Source of the DNA: Modicisalibacter coralii
Lineage (GTDB): Bacteria > Pseudomonadota > Gammaproteobacteria > Pseudomonadales > Halomonadaceae
Assembly: GCF_004117855.1 (NCBI RefSeq)
Contig: NZ_QWBW01000024.1
Location: 23,100 to 87,099 of the forward strand
Reading direction: 5' to 3'
Length of the DNA stretch: 64,000 bases
Of the stretch, positions 46,734-57,897 are shown one piece after another. Under the pieces are notes generated by a model that was not told the origin of the DNA, made no database searches, and was given only the letters and a program-made list of their open reading frames with translations. Every line of letters starts with the position of its first letter. Positions within the stretch are counted from its first letter, which is position 1. Made by a program: the position numbers and the translations under genes.

Positions 46734-47834
46734 GTGAGAGATTTCCTCATCATCGGCGGCGGCGTCATCGGCATGATGACGGCGCTGCAACTGGCCGATG
46801 CCGGCCATGACGTGACCGTGCTCGAACGTGGCCAGTGCGGCGGCGAGGCTTCCTGGGCCGGCGGCGGTATCGTCTCGCCGCTCTACCCGTGGCGCTACAG
46901 CCGGCCGATCTCGGCGCTGTCGCGCTACTCGGAGGGCTTCTATCCCGAACTGGCCCTGCGACTGCTGGAGGAGACCGGCATCGATCCGGAGTATCGCCAG
47001 AAGGGGCTGCTCTACCTGCGCGTCGACGACGAGGCGCGGGCGATCGCCTGGGCGCGCGAGATGGGCAAGCCGCTCGAGCGAGTGAACGGCGAGTTCATCT
47101 ATCGCAAGGAGCCGCAGGCGGCGCCGGGCTTCGAACAGGCATTGTGGATGCCGACCCTGGGCAGTATCCGCAATCCGCGCCTGGTCAAGGCGCTGCGTGC
47201 CCGATTGGCGGCGATGCCGCGGGTCTCGCTGGAAGAGGGCGCGGGGGTCGAGCGGCTGTTGATCGAGCGGGAGCGTGTCGTGGGCGCGCAGACCGCGCGT
47301 GGGCGTTTTCACGCCGAGCGGGTGATCGTCTGCGGGGGGGCCTGGAGTGCCGGTCTGCTGAGGTCGGTGGGCGTCGCGCTGCCGGTACGCCCGGTGAAGG
47401 GGCAGATGATTCTGTTCAAGGCGCCGGCGGGGCTGGTCGAACGGGTGGTGCTGCTCGACGGGCGCTACGTGATTCCGCGCGGCGACGGCCGGGTCCTGGC
47501 CGGCTCGACACTGGAAGAGGTCGAGTTCGACAAGACCCCGACCCGTGAGGCGCGCGAGTCGCTGTGGCAGAGCGCCACGCGGATCGTGCCGGGGCTCGCC
47601 GACTGCCCGGTGGAGCACCACTGGGCGGGGCTGCGTCCCGGCTCACCGGACGGTGTGCCGCGGATCGGTGCGGTGCCGGGCATCGAGGGGCTCCACGTCA
47701 ACGCCGGTCATTACCGCAACGGCCTGGTGCTGGCGCCGGCGTCGACCCGTCTGCTGGTGGACGAGCTGTTGGGCAGGGAGCCGATCGTCGACCCGGCTCC
47801 CTACGCCTTGCCGGGCGTCGACGGCGAAGGGTGA
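46734..47834 (+). CDS. thiO: Glycine oxidase ThiO-type FAD-dependent oxidase
   Basis: A 366-residue DAO-family flavoenzyme that can supply the imine for thiamine thiazole synthesis. The N-terminal FAD-binding dinucleotide fold is DFLIIGGGVIGMMTALQLAD, then GGEASWAGGGIVSPLYPW as in ThiO. The C-terminal GLRPGSPDGVPRIG and NAGHYRNGLVLAPAS motifs complete the flavin site. It starts at GTG with a weak ribosome site. No other thi genes are near, but its position beside the pilin cluster is conserved in pseudomonads. Confidence 0.9.
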   Translation: MRDFLIIGGGVIGMMTALQLADAGHDVTVLERGQCGGEASWAGGGIVSPLYPWRYSRPISALSRYSEGFYPELALRLLEETGIDPEYRQKGLLYLRVDDEARAIAWAREMGKPLERVNGEFIYRKEPQAAPGFEQALWMPTLGSIRNPRLVKALRARLAAMPRVSLEEGAGVERLLIERERVVGAQTARGRFHAERVIVCGGAWSAGLLRSVGVALPVRPVKGQMILFKAPAGLVERVVLLDGRYVIPRGDGRVLAGSTLEEVEFDKTPTREARESLWQSATRIVPGLADCPVEHHWAGLRPGSPDGVPRIGAVPGIEGLHVNAGHYRNGLVLAPASTRLLVDELLGREPIVDPAPYALPGVDGEG

Positions 47835-47872
47835 TCGCCCGTCCGGGGAGGGTCGCTCGGGCCGGAGGCGGC

Positions 47873-48133
47873 TCAGCCCTTGGGCTGCTGCTCCTCGAGG
47901 AAGCGCGAGTGATGGCCCTCGCAGCAGAACCACAGGGCGTCGCGGCGTACGGCGTCCTGTTCGGGCAGGTGCACCCGGCAGTAGGCGCAGCGCACCATGC
48001 GGCCATCGTCGATGGCCTCGGGGCGCGAGTCGTTGTCCTGGGCGAGCTTCCATTCCCGGTACATCCGGTAGAGCTTGAGGCCGGCCCAGAACAGTACCGC
48101 GAAGATGATCAGGCGTATGAGCAAGAGGTTCAT
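47873..48133 (-). CDS. PP0621 family protein
   Basis: An 86-residue protein with one N-terminal membrane helix (LIRLIIFAVLFWAGLKLYRMY) and a small zinc-ribbon-like domain (MVRCAYCRVHLPEQDAV, then WFCCEGHHSRFLEEQ). The Cys/His pattern is the signature of the PP0621 family, named from P. putida, where as I recall it also lies near bamD. Function unknown. It is convergent with thiO and ends 38 bases after it. Confidence 0.83.
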   Translation of the reverse strand: MNLLLIRLIIFAVLFWAGLKLYRMYREWKLAQDNDSRPEAIDDGRMVRCAYCRVHLPEQDAVRRDALWFCCEGHHSRFLEEQQPKG

Positions 48134-48329
48134 CCCGAGTGGTCTCCCCTACTGGATGGGCCGGCGCTTTGCAGGCGGCGATCCATGCGGGACAATGAGG
48201 TGATGGGGGTAGTGTAAAGGCAGCGCGTTGCCTCGCCAATCGAGCCCCGTGATTTCCGGACCCAGGCCGCGCCGGGAAGGCAGTCAGGCTGCCGGGGCGG
48301 CCGCAGACAATTCGAGGAACGACCCAGCC

Positions 48330-49961
48330 ATGCAAGACCTGACCCTGGTAATGGCCCAACTCGACCCGCTGGTGGGCGACATTCCCGGCAACGCGGATCG
48401 CGCCATCGAGGCGGTGCGCGAGGCACGCATCGAGCACAAGGCGGATGTCGTCGTCTTTCCCGAGCTGTTCCTGACCGGCTACCCGCCCGAGGATCTGCTG
48501 TTCCGCGAGTCGATGGAGCTGCGCCTCGAGGCGGCCCGCACGCGCATGGCCGAGAAGGTGGCCCGCGACGTGATGGTGATCATCGGTTACCCGGGGCATC
48601 GCGAGGGCGGTCACTTCAACCTTGCCGGGGTGCTCTACAACGGCGAATGGCTGGGTGAATACGCCAAGCAGGCGCTGCCCAACTACCTGGTCTTCGACGA
48701 ACGCCGCTACTTCACCCCCGGCGATGCCCCGCTGGTGATCGAGCATCGTGGCCTCAAGCTGGGTGTGCTGGTCTGCGAGGACCTGTGGGACGGCGCGCCG
48801 GTCATCCAGGCCCGCGATGCCGGCGCCGACATGCTGGTCACCCTCAACGCCTCGCCCTACCACCAGAACAAGCCCGCCGAGCGGCTCGAGCTGTTCGCCC
48901 GGCGGGCCCGCGAGGCCCGGCGTCCGGTGGTCTACGTCAACCAGATCGGCGGTCAGGACGAGCTGGTCTTCGACGGCGGCTCGCTGGTGGTGGATGGCGA
49001 CGGCGAGCTGCAGGTCCGTGCCCCGCACTGGCAGGCCGGGCTGATGCCGGTGCGCTTTCTGGCCGACGGGGCGCACTGGGTGCCCGAGCGCGGCGAGATC
49101 GAACCGCTCCCCGAGGTCGAGGACAGCCTCTACTGTGCTCTGGTCAGCGGGCTGCGCGATTACGTCAACAAGAGTGGCTTCCAGGGCGTGGTGCTGGGGC
49201 TCTCGGGTGGGATCGACTCGGCGCTGTCGCTGGCGATCGCCGTCGATGCCCTGGGCCCCGACCGCGTCCAGGCGGTGATGATGCCCTATCACTATACCGC
49301 CGAGATCTCCCGCGAGGATGCCGCCGAACAGGCGCGCCTGCTCGGCGTGCATTACGAGGTGCTGCCCATCGTGTCGATGGTCGAGGCGGCCAACGAGACC
49401 CTGGCGCAGAGTTTTGCCGGCGCCCCGCAGGACACTACCGAGGAGAACCTGCAGTCGCGCTGTCGCGGCGTGCTGCTGATGGCGATCTCCAACAAGAAGG
49501 GGCTGATGGTGCTGACCACCGGCAACAAGAGCGAGATGGCGGTGGGCTACGCCACGCTCTACGGCGACATGGTCGGTGGCTACAACGCCCTCAAGGACGT
49601 CTACAAGACCTGGGTCTATCGCCTCGCCCGGTGGCGTAACGCCCAGGGGCCGGTGATCCCCGAGCGGGTGATCACTCGGCCGCCGTCCGCCGAGCTGGCG
49701 CCGGACCAGCAGGACAGCGATTCGCTGCCCGGCTACGACGTGCTGGATGCGATCCTCGAGCGCTATATCGAGGGCGACATGAGCGCCGAGTCGATCATCG
49801 ACGCCGGCTTCTCCCGCGAGGACGTCTACAAGGTGGTCAAGCTGGTCGACCGCAACGAATACAAGCGCCGCCAGGCCCCGGTCGGGGTGCGCGTGACCAC
49901 GCGGGGCTTCGGTCGCGACCGGCGTTACCCGATCGTCAACGGCTGGCAGCCCGGGGAATGA
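48330..49961 (+). CDS. nadE: Glutamine-dependent NAD+ synthetase
   Basis: A 543-residue two-domain enzyme making NAD from deamido-NAD with ammonia released from glutamine. The N-terminal nitrilase-type amidase domain has the Glu-Lys-Cys triad in VVFPELFLTGYPPEDL, EYAKQALPNYLVFDERRYF and LVCEDLWDG. The C-terminal synthetase carries the P-loop GLSGGIDSALSLAIAVDALG and TTGNKSEMAVGY. ATG 48330 aligns with the family start. A GC hairpin follows the stop. Confidence 0.95.
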   Translation: MQDLTLVMAQLDPLVGDIPGNADRAIEAVREARIEHKADVVVFPELFLTGYPPEDLLFRESMELRLEAARTRMAEKVARDVMVIIGYPGHREGGHFNLAGVLYNGEWLGEYAKQALPNYLVFDERRYFTPGDAPLVIEHRGLKLGVLVCEDLWDGAPVIQARDAGADMLVTLNASPYHQNKPAERLELFARRAREARRPVVYVNQIGGQDELVFDGGSLVVDGDGELQVRAPHWQAGLMPVRFLADGAHWVPERGEIEPLPEVEDSLYCALVSGLRDYVNKSGFQGVVLGLSGGIDSALSLAIAVDALGPDRVQAVMMPYHYTAEISREDAAEQARLLGVHYEVLPIVSMVEAANETLAQSFAGAPQDTTEENLQSRCRGVLLMAISNKKGLMVLTTGNKSEMAVGYATLYGDMVGGYNALKDVYKTWVYRLARWRNAQGPVIPERVITRPPSAELAPDQQDSDSLPGYDVLDAILERYIEGDMSAESIIDAGFSREDVYKVVKLVDRNEYKRRQAPVGVRVTTRGFGRDRRYPIVNGWQPGE

Positions 49962-49978
49962 CCCCGGCTTCGCCGGGG
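49962..49978 (+). terminator. GC hairpin after nadE
   Basis: CCCCGGC-TTC-GCCGGGG directly after the stop codon. It lacks a clear T-run, so termination strength is uncertain. Confidence 0.45.
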
Positions 49979-50101
49979 CCATAAGCTGTAAGAGCGGCGC
50001 TACGCGCCTGGAAGCTGGAAGAATCGCCATCTGCCAAGACAGCGCGGTGGTTGGTGTTTCTTCCAGCTCATCGCTTATCGCTTACGGCTACCCGAAGGGG
50101 C
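49979..50101. repeat. Inverted-repeat intergenic element
   Basis: The gap between nadE and bamD contains AGCTGGAAGAA (about 50013-50023) and its reverse complement TTCTTCCAGCT (about 50059-50069). Flanking them are further partly complementary stretches (ATAAGCTGTAAG on the left, CTTATCGCTTACGGCT on the right), plus short direct copies of CTGGAAG. It resembles REP/BIME-like dispersed palindromes. Whether it recurs elsewhere in the genome cannot be seen here. Confidence 0.5.
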
Positions 50102-50102
50102 G

Positions 50103-50894
50103 TTACAGCGTCAGCGGCTTGGCGTCGACGTACCGGGGCTCGAAGGTCTTGCCGTCGAGACGGGCGTTGTCGGGATCGTTCTCGACCAGCGTCTCGAGCA
50201 CCTCATGGGCCCGGTCGCGCATGTTCAGGCCCAGGTACCCCTCGACCATCACCGCCAGGGCATCGCGGGTCGCCTGGGCGCGCGGGTAGTGCTCCAGGAC
50301 CCACTTGCCGCGATCGACGGCGGCGACGTAGGCCCCCTTGCGCAGGTAGAAGTCGGCGACCTGCAGTTCGTGGCGGGCCAGCACGTTGCGCAGATAGATG
50401 ACCCGCTGGCGGGCGTCCGCGGCGTAGGGGCTCCCGGGGAAGCGGCGGGCGAGTTCGCTGAAATCGACGTAGGCGTCGCGCGAGGCGCCCAGGTCGCGCT
50501 TGGAGATGTCGATCAGCTCGAGTCCCTCGAGACTGAAACGACCGGCCTCGTAGGCGGCCAGGCCGCGCAGGTAGTAGGCATAGTCGACCTGCGGATGATC
50601 GGGATGCAGGCGGATGAAGCGGCTCGCGGCGGCGCGCGCGGCTTCCCAGTTCTCGGTCTTGTAGTAAGCGTAGATCAGCTCGAGCTGGGCCTGCTCGGCG
50701 TAGCGGCCGAACGGGTAGCGAGTGTCCAGCGCCTCGAGCTGCTTGATGGCGGCGTTGTAGCGTCCGGCATCGAGCGATGATTGGGCCTGCTGGTAGAGTT
50801 GCTGCTCCTGAAGGTCGGGTGCCACCTCGTTGCTGGCACAGCCGGCCAGCAGGGTGGCGGCCAGGGCCAGGGCGGCAAGGGTGGAAACGCGCAT
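50103..50894 (-). CDS. bamD: Outer membrane assembly lipoprotein BamD
   Basis: A 263-residue lipoprotein of the BAM complex that folds outer-membrane proteins. The signal ends in LLAGC. Tetratricopeptide-like repeats follow: LYQQAQSSLDAGRYNAAIKQ, RYPFGRYAEQAQLELIYAYYK, FIRLHPDHPQVDYAYYLRGL. AGGA lies 5 bases before ATG 50894; an adjacent ATG at 50897 is equally in frame. It is divergent from rluD, as in E. coli and Pseudomonas. Confidence 0.95.
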   Translation of the reverse strand: MRVSTLAALALAATLLAGCASNEVAPDLQEQQLYQQAQSSLDAGRYNAAIKQLEALDTRYPFGRYAEQAQLELIYAYYKTENWEAARAAASRFIRLHPDHPQVDYAYYLRGLAAYEAGRFSLEGLELIDISKRDLGASRDAYVDFSELARRFPGSPYAADARQRVIYLRNVLARHELQVADFYLRKGAYVAAVDRGKWVLEHYPRAQATRDALAVMVEGYLGLNMRDRAHEVLETLVENDPDNARLDGKTFEPRYVDAKPLTL

Positions 50895-51049
50895 CATCGT
50901 CCTCGTGTCGGGCAATCGTCTAAGGCCGTGGTAGAATCGGCCCAAATCGGGGCGCAAGTAAAGGGCTCCACTATAAAGCACACCCGACCGGCGGGGACAG
51001 GCCCCGGGGTCAAAACCCCCCTCCGTATCCAACAGGCACTTCGCACGCT

Positions 51050-52009
51050 ATGTCAGAGACGCTGCACCGTGACGCGCGTATTCCCGAGACGATGGCCGGG
51101 TTGCGCCTCGATCAGGCCGCCGCCGAGTTGCTGGCGGATTACTCCCGGGAACGACTCAAGACCTGGATCAAGGACGGCGCGCTGACCGTCGACGGGGCCC
51201 GGGCCAAGCCCAAGGACAAGGTGTTCGGCGGCGAACGCCTGGTACTCGACGCGGTGCTGGAAGACGAGGTGCGCTGGACGCCGCAGGCCATCGAACTCGA
51301 CATCGTCCACGAGGACGACGCCGTGCTGGTCCTCGACAAGCCGGCCGGGCTGGTGGTGCACCCTGCCGCCGGCAATCCCGACGGCACGCTGCTCAATGCC
51401 CTGCTGCATCACTGCCCCGGACTGGCGGCGATTCCCCGGGCGGGGATCGTTCACCGTCTCGACAAGGACACCACCGGGCTGATGGTGGTGGCCAAGACCT
51501 TGGCGGCGCAGACCGCGCTGGTCGAGCAGTTGCAGGCGCGCACGGTGTCGCGGGAGTACGACGCGGTGGTGACCGGCGTGCCGATCGCCGGTGGCACCGT
51601 CGACGAGCCCATCGGCCGTCACCCACGGGATCGCAAGCGCCAGGCGGTGAACGCCTCGGGCAAGCCCGCCGTCACCCATTATCGGGTGGTCGAGCGTTTC
51701 CGGGGGCATGCCCATGTCCGTTGCCGCCTGGAAACCGGGCGCACCCACCAGATCCGCGTCCACATGGCCTATCGGCGCTACCCGCTGATCGGCGACGCGC
51801 TCTATGGCGGGCGGCTCAAGCTGCCGGCCGGTGCCGGCGATGACCTCAAGGATCTGCTGCGCCACTTCCCGCGCCAGGCGCTGCACGCCCGCAAGCTGGC
51901 CTTCGTCCATCCCGCCAGCGGCGAGACGCTGACCCTGCGCGCGCCGTTGCCGGATGACATGATGGTGCTGCTGGACGGCCTGCGCGCCGACAACGAGGAG
52001 CGCACATGA
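51050..52009 (+). CDS. rluD: 23S rRNA pseudouridine synthase RluD
   Basis: A 319-residue synthase for pseudouridines 1911, 1915 and 1917 of 23S rRNA. The N-terminal S4 RNA-binding domain (LRLDQAAAELLADYSRERL) is followed by the catalytic HRLDKDTTGLMVVAKT with the essential Asp, and by RCRLETGRTHQIRVHM. It overlaps pgeF by ATGA. Confidence 0.95.
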   Translation: MSETLHRDARIPETMAGLRLDQAAAELLADYSRERLKTWIKDGALTVDGARAKPKDKVFGGERLVLDAVLEDEVRWTPQAIELDIVHEDDAVLVLDKPAGLVVHPAAGNPDGTLLNALLHHCPGLAAIPRAGIVHRLDKDTTGLMVVAKTLAAQTALVEQLQARTVSREYDAVVTGVPIAGGTVDEPIGRHPRDRKRQAVNASGKPAVTHYRVVERFRGHAHVRCRLETGRTHQIRVHMAYRRYPLIGDALYGGRLKLPAGAGDDLKDLLRHFPRQALHARKLAFVHPASGETLTLRAPLPDDMMVLLDGLRADNEERT

Positions 52010-52761
52010 GCGAACAGCCCACGCTGCTGCTGCCGGACTGGCCGGCGCCGCCCACCGTCGGCGCCTTCGTCACCACCCGCGAGACCGGCCCCAGCCAGGG
52101 GGCCTACGCCGCCTTCAACCCGGCGTTGCACGTCGGTGACGATCCCGCGACGGTGCGTCGCTGCCGGGCGCTGCTCGCCGAGCAGGTCGGCGATGCCCGG
52201 CCGCTGCTGTGGCTCGAACAGATCCATGGAGCCACGGTGATCCAGGCGTTTCGGGAGACCTACCTCGACACGCCGCCGCAGGCGGACGCCGCCATTGCCA
52301 CGGACATGGGCCACGCCTGCGTGATCCTGACCGCCGACTGCCTGCCGGTGTTCTTCTGTGATCGTCGTGGAACGCGGGTGGGGCTGGCGCATGCCGGCTG
52401 GCGCAGTCTCGCCGGCGGCGTGCTCGAAGCCAGCGTGGCGGCACTCAATACCCCGCCCTCGGAACTCATGGCCTGGCTGGGGCCGGCGATCTCCAATGCC
52501 CAGTTCGAGGTCGGTCGCGAGGTCTACGATGCCTTCGTCGCCTTCCAGTCCGAGGCCGACAGTGCCTTCGAGCCCAGCCCTTATCGCCTCGGCCACTACA
52601 TGGCCGATCTCTACAAGCTCGCCCGGCTGCGTCTCGAGCGCCTGGGTGTCTCGCATGTCAGTGGTGGCCATTTCTGCACCGCCTGCGAAGGGCGCTTCTA
52701 TTCGCACCGCCGCGACGACGGCGTGACCGGCCGCATGGCCAGCATGATCTGGCTGCGCTGA
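52006..52761 (+). CDS. pgeF: Purine nucleoside phosphorylase/laccase-domain protein (YfiH/PgeF family)
   Basis: A 251-residue protein of the YfiH family. The metal ligands His and Cys appear in VGLAHAGWRSLAGGVLE, LTADCLPVFFCD and GGHFCTACEGRFYSHRRD. Members act as peptidoglycan-editing factor (hydrolysing mis-built UDP-MurNAc-L-Ser) or as purine nucleoside phosphorylase. Coupled to rluD by a 4-base overlap, an order conserved in gammaproteobacteria. Confidence 0.92.
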   Translation: MSEQPTLLLPDWPAPPTVGAFVTTRETGPSQGAYAAFNPALHVGDDPATVRRCRALLAEQVGDARPLLWLEQIHGATVIQAFRETYLDTPPQADAAIATDMGHACVILTADCLPVFFCDRRGTRVGLAHAGWRSLAGGVLEASVAALNTPPSELMAWLGPAISNAQFEVGREVYDAFVAFQSEADSAFEPSPYRLGHYMADLYKLARLRLERLGVSHVSGGHFCTACEGRFYSHRRDDGVTGRMASMIWLR

Positions 52762-52794
52762 GTGCTTGTCCTGGCCGCGTCGCGAGACGGGGCG

Positions 52795-53154
52795 TCACGT
52801 GCCGAACTTGAGAAACAGCATGAGTCCCAGCGTCAGCGCGGCGCCAACGAGTTGTGTCACCATCAGTGGTTTGTCCAGCGGCTTGATCACTGGCGCGAGC
52901 AATGCCGGATCAAACAGGTATTCCCGGCGCTTGAGTCGCTCGAACCAGTGCGGCGTTAATACCGCGTGCATGTAAAGCCATATGCGCCCGCCCAAGAGGT
53001 CGAAAGCCGCGGGCGGTACTCCAGCCCTCGTCAGTTGCCGGTCATAACGGCGCACGGTGTAAATTCGATAGATCAGATGAAGCACGGCGATCAGTAGCCA
53101 GTTGCCGCCTATCACCAGAGCCAGTATCACTTGTTGTCGAGTCATCAGTGCCAT
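52795..53154 (-). CDS. Small membrane protein of unknown function
   Basis: A 119-residue protein with an N-terminal helix ([21 protein letters not shown]) and a C-terminal helix ([21 protein letters not shown]), with a basic middle ([19 protein letters not shown]). The exact start is uncertain (53154 or 53145). It is convergent with pgeF and divergent from clpB. I do not recognise the family; the codon use looks genuine. Confidence 0.55.
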   Translation of the reverse strand: MALMTRQQVILALVIGGNWLLIAVLHLIYRIYTVRRYDRQLTRAGVPPAAFDLLGGRIWLYMHAVLTPHWFERLKRREYLFDPALLAPVIKPLDKPLMVTQLVGAALTLGLMLFLKFGT

Positions 53155-53288
53155 CCGGGGTCTTGGTGCCCTTGGCGGCATTGATACCGCAGCACCGCCG
53201 CGGTATCAGCATGCTCTCCGGGTCAGCCCTTTTCATGAATGGAATTTGTCTGCGGCAGTCTGTCGCAGCGAATTTTTCATGCGAAACG

Positions 53289-53317
53289 CTTGAAAAGAGC
53301 AAGCATACCTCCATTGA
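53289..53317 (+). promoter_or_regulatory. Candidate heat-shock (sigma-32) promoter of clpB
   Basis: CTTGAA at 53289-53294, a 14-base spacer, then CTCCATTGA at 53309-53317, close to the sigma-32 pattern CTTGAA-N13-15-CCCCATNTA. It lies about 68 bases before the clpB start. Confidence 0.68.
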
Positions 53318-53384
53318 TAGTGTCAACGTGAATCACGGGAAACATGGCGCGTCCGATCGCGTCAGACCCCAATGGAGGATTTCG

Positions 53385-55830
<2,446 letters not shown>

Positions 55831-55869
55831 GCCGATTCGTCGGCCTCCGGGACCGATGCTGTAAAAGAC

Positions 55870-55899
55870 GAGCCCGCCTCCAGGGAGGCGGGCTCTTTG
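55870..55899 (+). terminator. Bidirectional terminator between clpB and the sugar porter
   Basis: GAGCCCGCCTCC / GGAGGCGGGCTC arms with a 2-base loop, then TTTG; a weak A-rich start on the other side lets it serve the leftward gene too. Confidence 0.82.
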
Positions 55900-55917
55900 C
55901 ATGCCGAAAGCCGCGGG

Positions 55918-57297
55918 TCAGGATCTCGCGGCCCCGACCGGGCGGGCGCTGTCGCCGTGTGACGCCGCCGTGGTACGAGTCAGGCGACGTTGCAGCGCTT
56001 CCAGCGAGACGCCCTTGGTCTCGGGCATCAGGAACACCACGAACAGCACCTGCAGGACCATCATCACCGCGAAGAAGGCGAACACCGGCCCACCGCTGAA
56101 GTGGCCCAGCACCGTGGGCATCAGCAGGGTGATGGTCGCCGCGCAGATCCAGTGCACCGAGCTGCCGAAGGACTGGCCGCGGGCGCGCACGTGGTTGGGG
56201 AAGATCTCCGAGATGAAGACCCAGATGATCGCGCCCTGGCTGATGGCGTGGGCGGCGATGAACAGGCACAGCAGCAACGGCACGTCGAGCCCGCCCAGGT
56301 CATTGACGAAGAAGGCGCGCGAGATCAGCACCAGCGAGACGATGTAGCCCACCGAGCCGATGTAGAGCAGGGTGCGCCGACCCAGGCGGTCGATCAGCGC
56401 CATGCCGAGCATGGTGAACAGCAGATTGATCACGCCGATGCCCACGGTCGACAGCAGGGCGACGCTGCTGCCCAGTTGGGCTTCCTCGAGCACGCGAGGG
56501 GCGTAGTAGATGATGAAGTTGATCCCCGAGAGCTGATTGAAGAAGGCGATCAAGAAGGCCAGCAGGATCGGCAGGCGGTAGCGCGCGGAGAAGAAAGGCG
56601 CATGGGCCTGCTGCTCGCTGTCCTCGGCGGCGCGGATCTCGGCGATCTGGGCGTCGACGTCGGCGCGCGGGTCGAGCTGGCGCAGGACCGCGGCGGCGCC
56701 CTGCACGTCGCCGCGCTTGAGGATCAGCCAGCGCGGGCTCTTCGGCACGCGGAACACCATCAGGGTATAGAGCAGGGCGGGGACCGCCTCGACACCGAGC
56801 ATCCAGCGCCAGGCCTGGGCGTCGACCAGCACGCCGATCGCGTAGTTGGAGACGAACGCCATCAGGATGCCGAACACCACGTTGAACTGATACAGGCCCA
56901 CCAGCAGACCGCGACGTTCGCTCGGCGCGATCTCGGCGATGTAGGTGGGGGCCGCCACCGAGGAGACGCCGACGCCGATGCCGCCGATCAGGCGGAAGAA
57001 CGAGAACCAGTAAGGGTCGGTGGCGAGCGCCGATCCCACCGCCGAGACCAGATAGAGGGCCCCGATCAGCAACAGGGTGGCACGCCGGCCCAGCCGGTCG
57101 GTGGGCCAGTTGCCGCTGATGGCGCCGATCACCGTGCCCCACAGGGCCATCGACATGATCAGCAGGCCGTGCTGCAGGTCGCTCAGCCCCCACAGGGTCT
57201 GAATGGGCTTGTCGGCGCCGGAAATGACCGCGGTGTCGAAGCCGAACAGAAAGCCGGCCAGCGCCACCGTGACCGACCACTGGACGATACGGGACAT
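55918..57297 (-). CDS. Sugar porter (MFS, sugar/H+ symporter family)
   Basis: A 459-residue, 12-helix transporter of the sugar porter family. It has the twin loop motifs [12 protein letters not shown] and [11 protein letters not shown], the PAETAP-like [18 protein letters not shown], the PKSPRWLI motif of the sixth loop, the QLSGIN sugar-site motif, and PETKGVSLE at the end of helix 12. AGGA lies eight bases before ATG 57297; an upstream ATG adds ten residues. A perfect palindrome of LacI-type lies 50 bases upstream. The sugar is not predictable from sequence. Confidence 0.9.
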   Translation of the reverse strand: MSRIVQWSVTVALAGFLFGFDTAVISGADKPIQTLWGLSDLQHGLLIMSMALWGTVIGAISGNWPTDRLGRRATLLLIGALYLVSAVGSALATDPYWFSFFRLIGGIGVGVSSVAAPTYIAEIAPSERRGLLVGLYQFNVVFGILMAFVSNYAIGVLVDAQAWRWMLGVEAVPALLYTLMVFRVPKSPRWLILKRGDVQGAAAVLRQLDPRADVDAQIAEIRAAEDSEQQAHAPFFSARYRLPILLAFLIAFFNQLSGINFIIYYAPRVLEEAQLGSSVALLSTVGIGVINLLFTMLGMALIDRLGRRTLLYIGSVGYIVSLVLISRAFFVNDLGGLDVPLLLCLFIAAHAISQGAIIWVFISEIFPNHVRARGQSFGSSVHWICAATITLLMPTVLGHFSGGPVFAFFAVMMVLQVLFVVFLMPETKGVSLEALQRRLTRTTAASHGDSARPVGAARS

Positions 57298-57897
57298 TGT
57301 TGTATTCCTCCTTCGGGCCAGTGCCAAGGGACGGGCTCCGCGAAAGTGAATCGATTCAGCCTGGAGAGAAAATGCCCACCGGCATCTTCGCTGGCTGTCG
57401 GAGTTGAACGGGCTGGGTGAATCGTGTCAGCCGGCCTATTACAGCAAGCAACGGCGGGATACGCGAATTTTCGTCGTTAGACTTTGGTCTCCCAGGGGCC
57501 GGTACGACACGGTCTCCCGCCCGATCGTGGGGCGGGCCGATACGCTTCATGACGGTCGGCGCGGTTGACACACTTACCCGGCTATTGGAATCTTGACCGT
57601 TCCTGATTGTGGGCGTGGCTCCCGCGGGCAATCCCCCATCGCCGCGCGAAGGGTAGGCGTCATCGCCTCTACCCGCCCGTAAGGACTTCCGGGCACAGGC
57701 TAACCGCCTGGCCTGGCCCAACCCCCGACGCGGCGATCCGTCGCGATGTAGAGTGCAGGCCCCATCCGGGCCGAAGAACGCCAGGGTTTGGCATCAGGTG
57801 CCGGCAGCGGCCGGCAGCGGCATACCGCCGCACTCGATTTTCGCGACCCTTGCCAGGGTGGCGAGATGGCACTCGAGACCTCTAGGGGAGAAACACA
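57298..57897. other. Regulatory region between the sugar porter and ilvI
   Basis: About 600 bases without a gene. Visible elements are a LacI-type palindrome at 57347-57358 and a possible promoter TTGACA (57565-57570) with AATCTT 18 bases on. There is also a hairpin at about 57650-57675 (GGGTAGGCG / CGC-CT-CTACCC) and a GC hairpin near 57515-57535. I looked for a leader peptide rich in Leu/Val/Ile and found none. The long leader suggests post-initiation control of ilvIH, but this is weak. Confidence 0.45.
57347..57358. promoter_or_regulatory. LacI/GalR-type operator palindrome
   Basis: TGAATCGATTCA is a perfect 12-base palindrome with the central CG typical of LacI/GalR-family operators, 50 bases upstream of the sugar porter. 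No LacI-type gene is in the window. Confidence 0.55.

Noticed and set aside
47643..50030. Minus-strand open frame of about 800 codons opposite nadE
   Set aside because: nadE and the PP0621 gene explain the region; the frame carries no recognisable domain.
57600..57897. Leader peptide/attenuator for ilvIH
   Set aside because: No short frame with a ribosome site and runs of Leu, Val or Ile codons was found; the hairpins lack T-runs.
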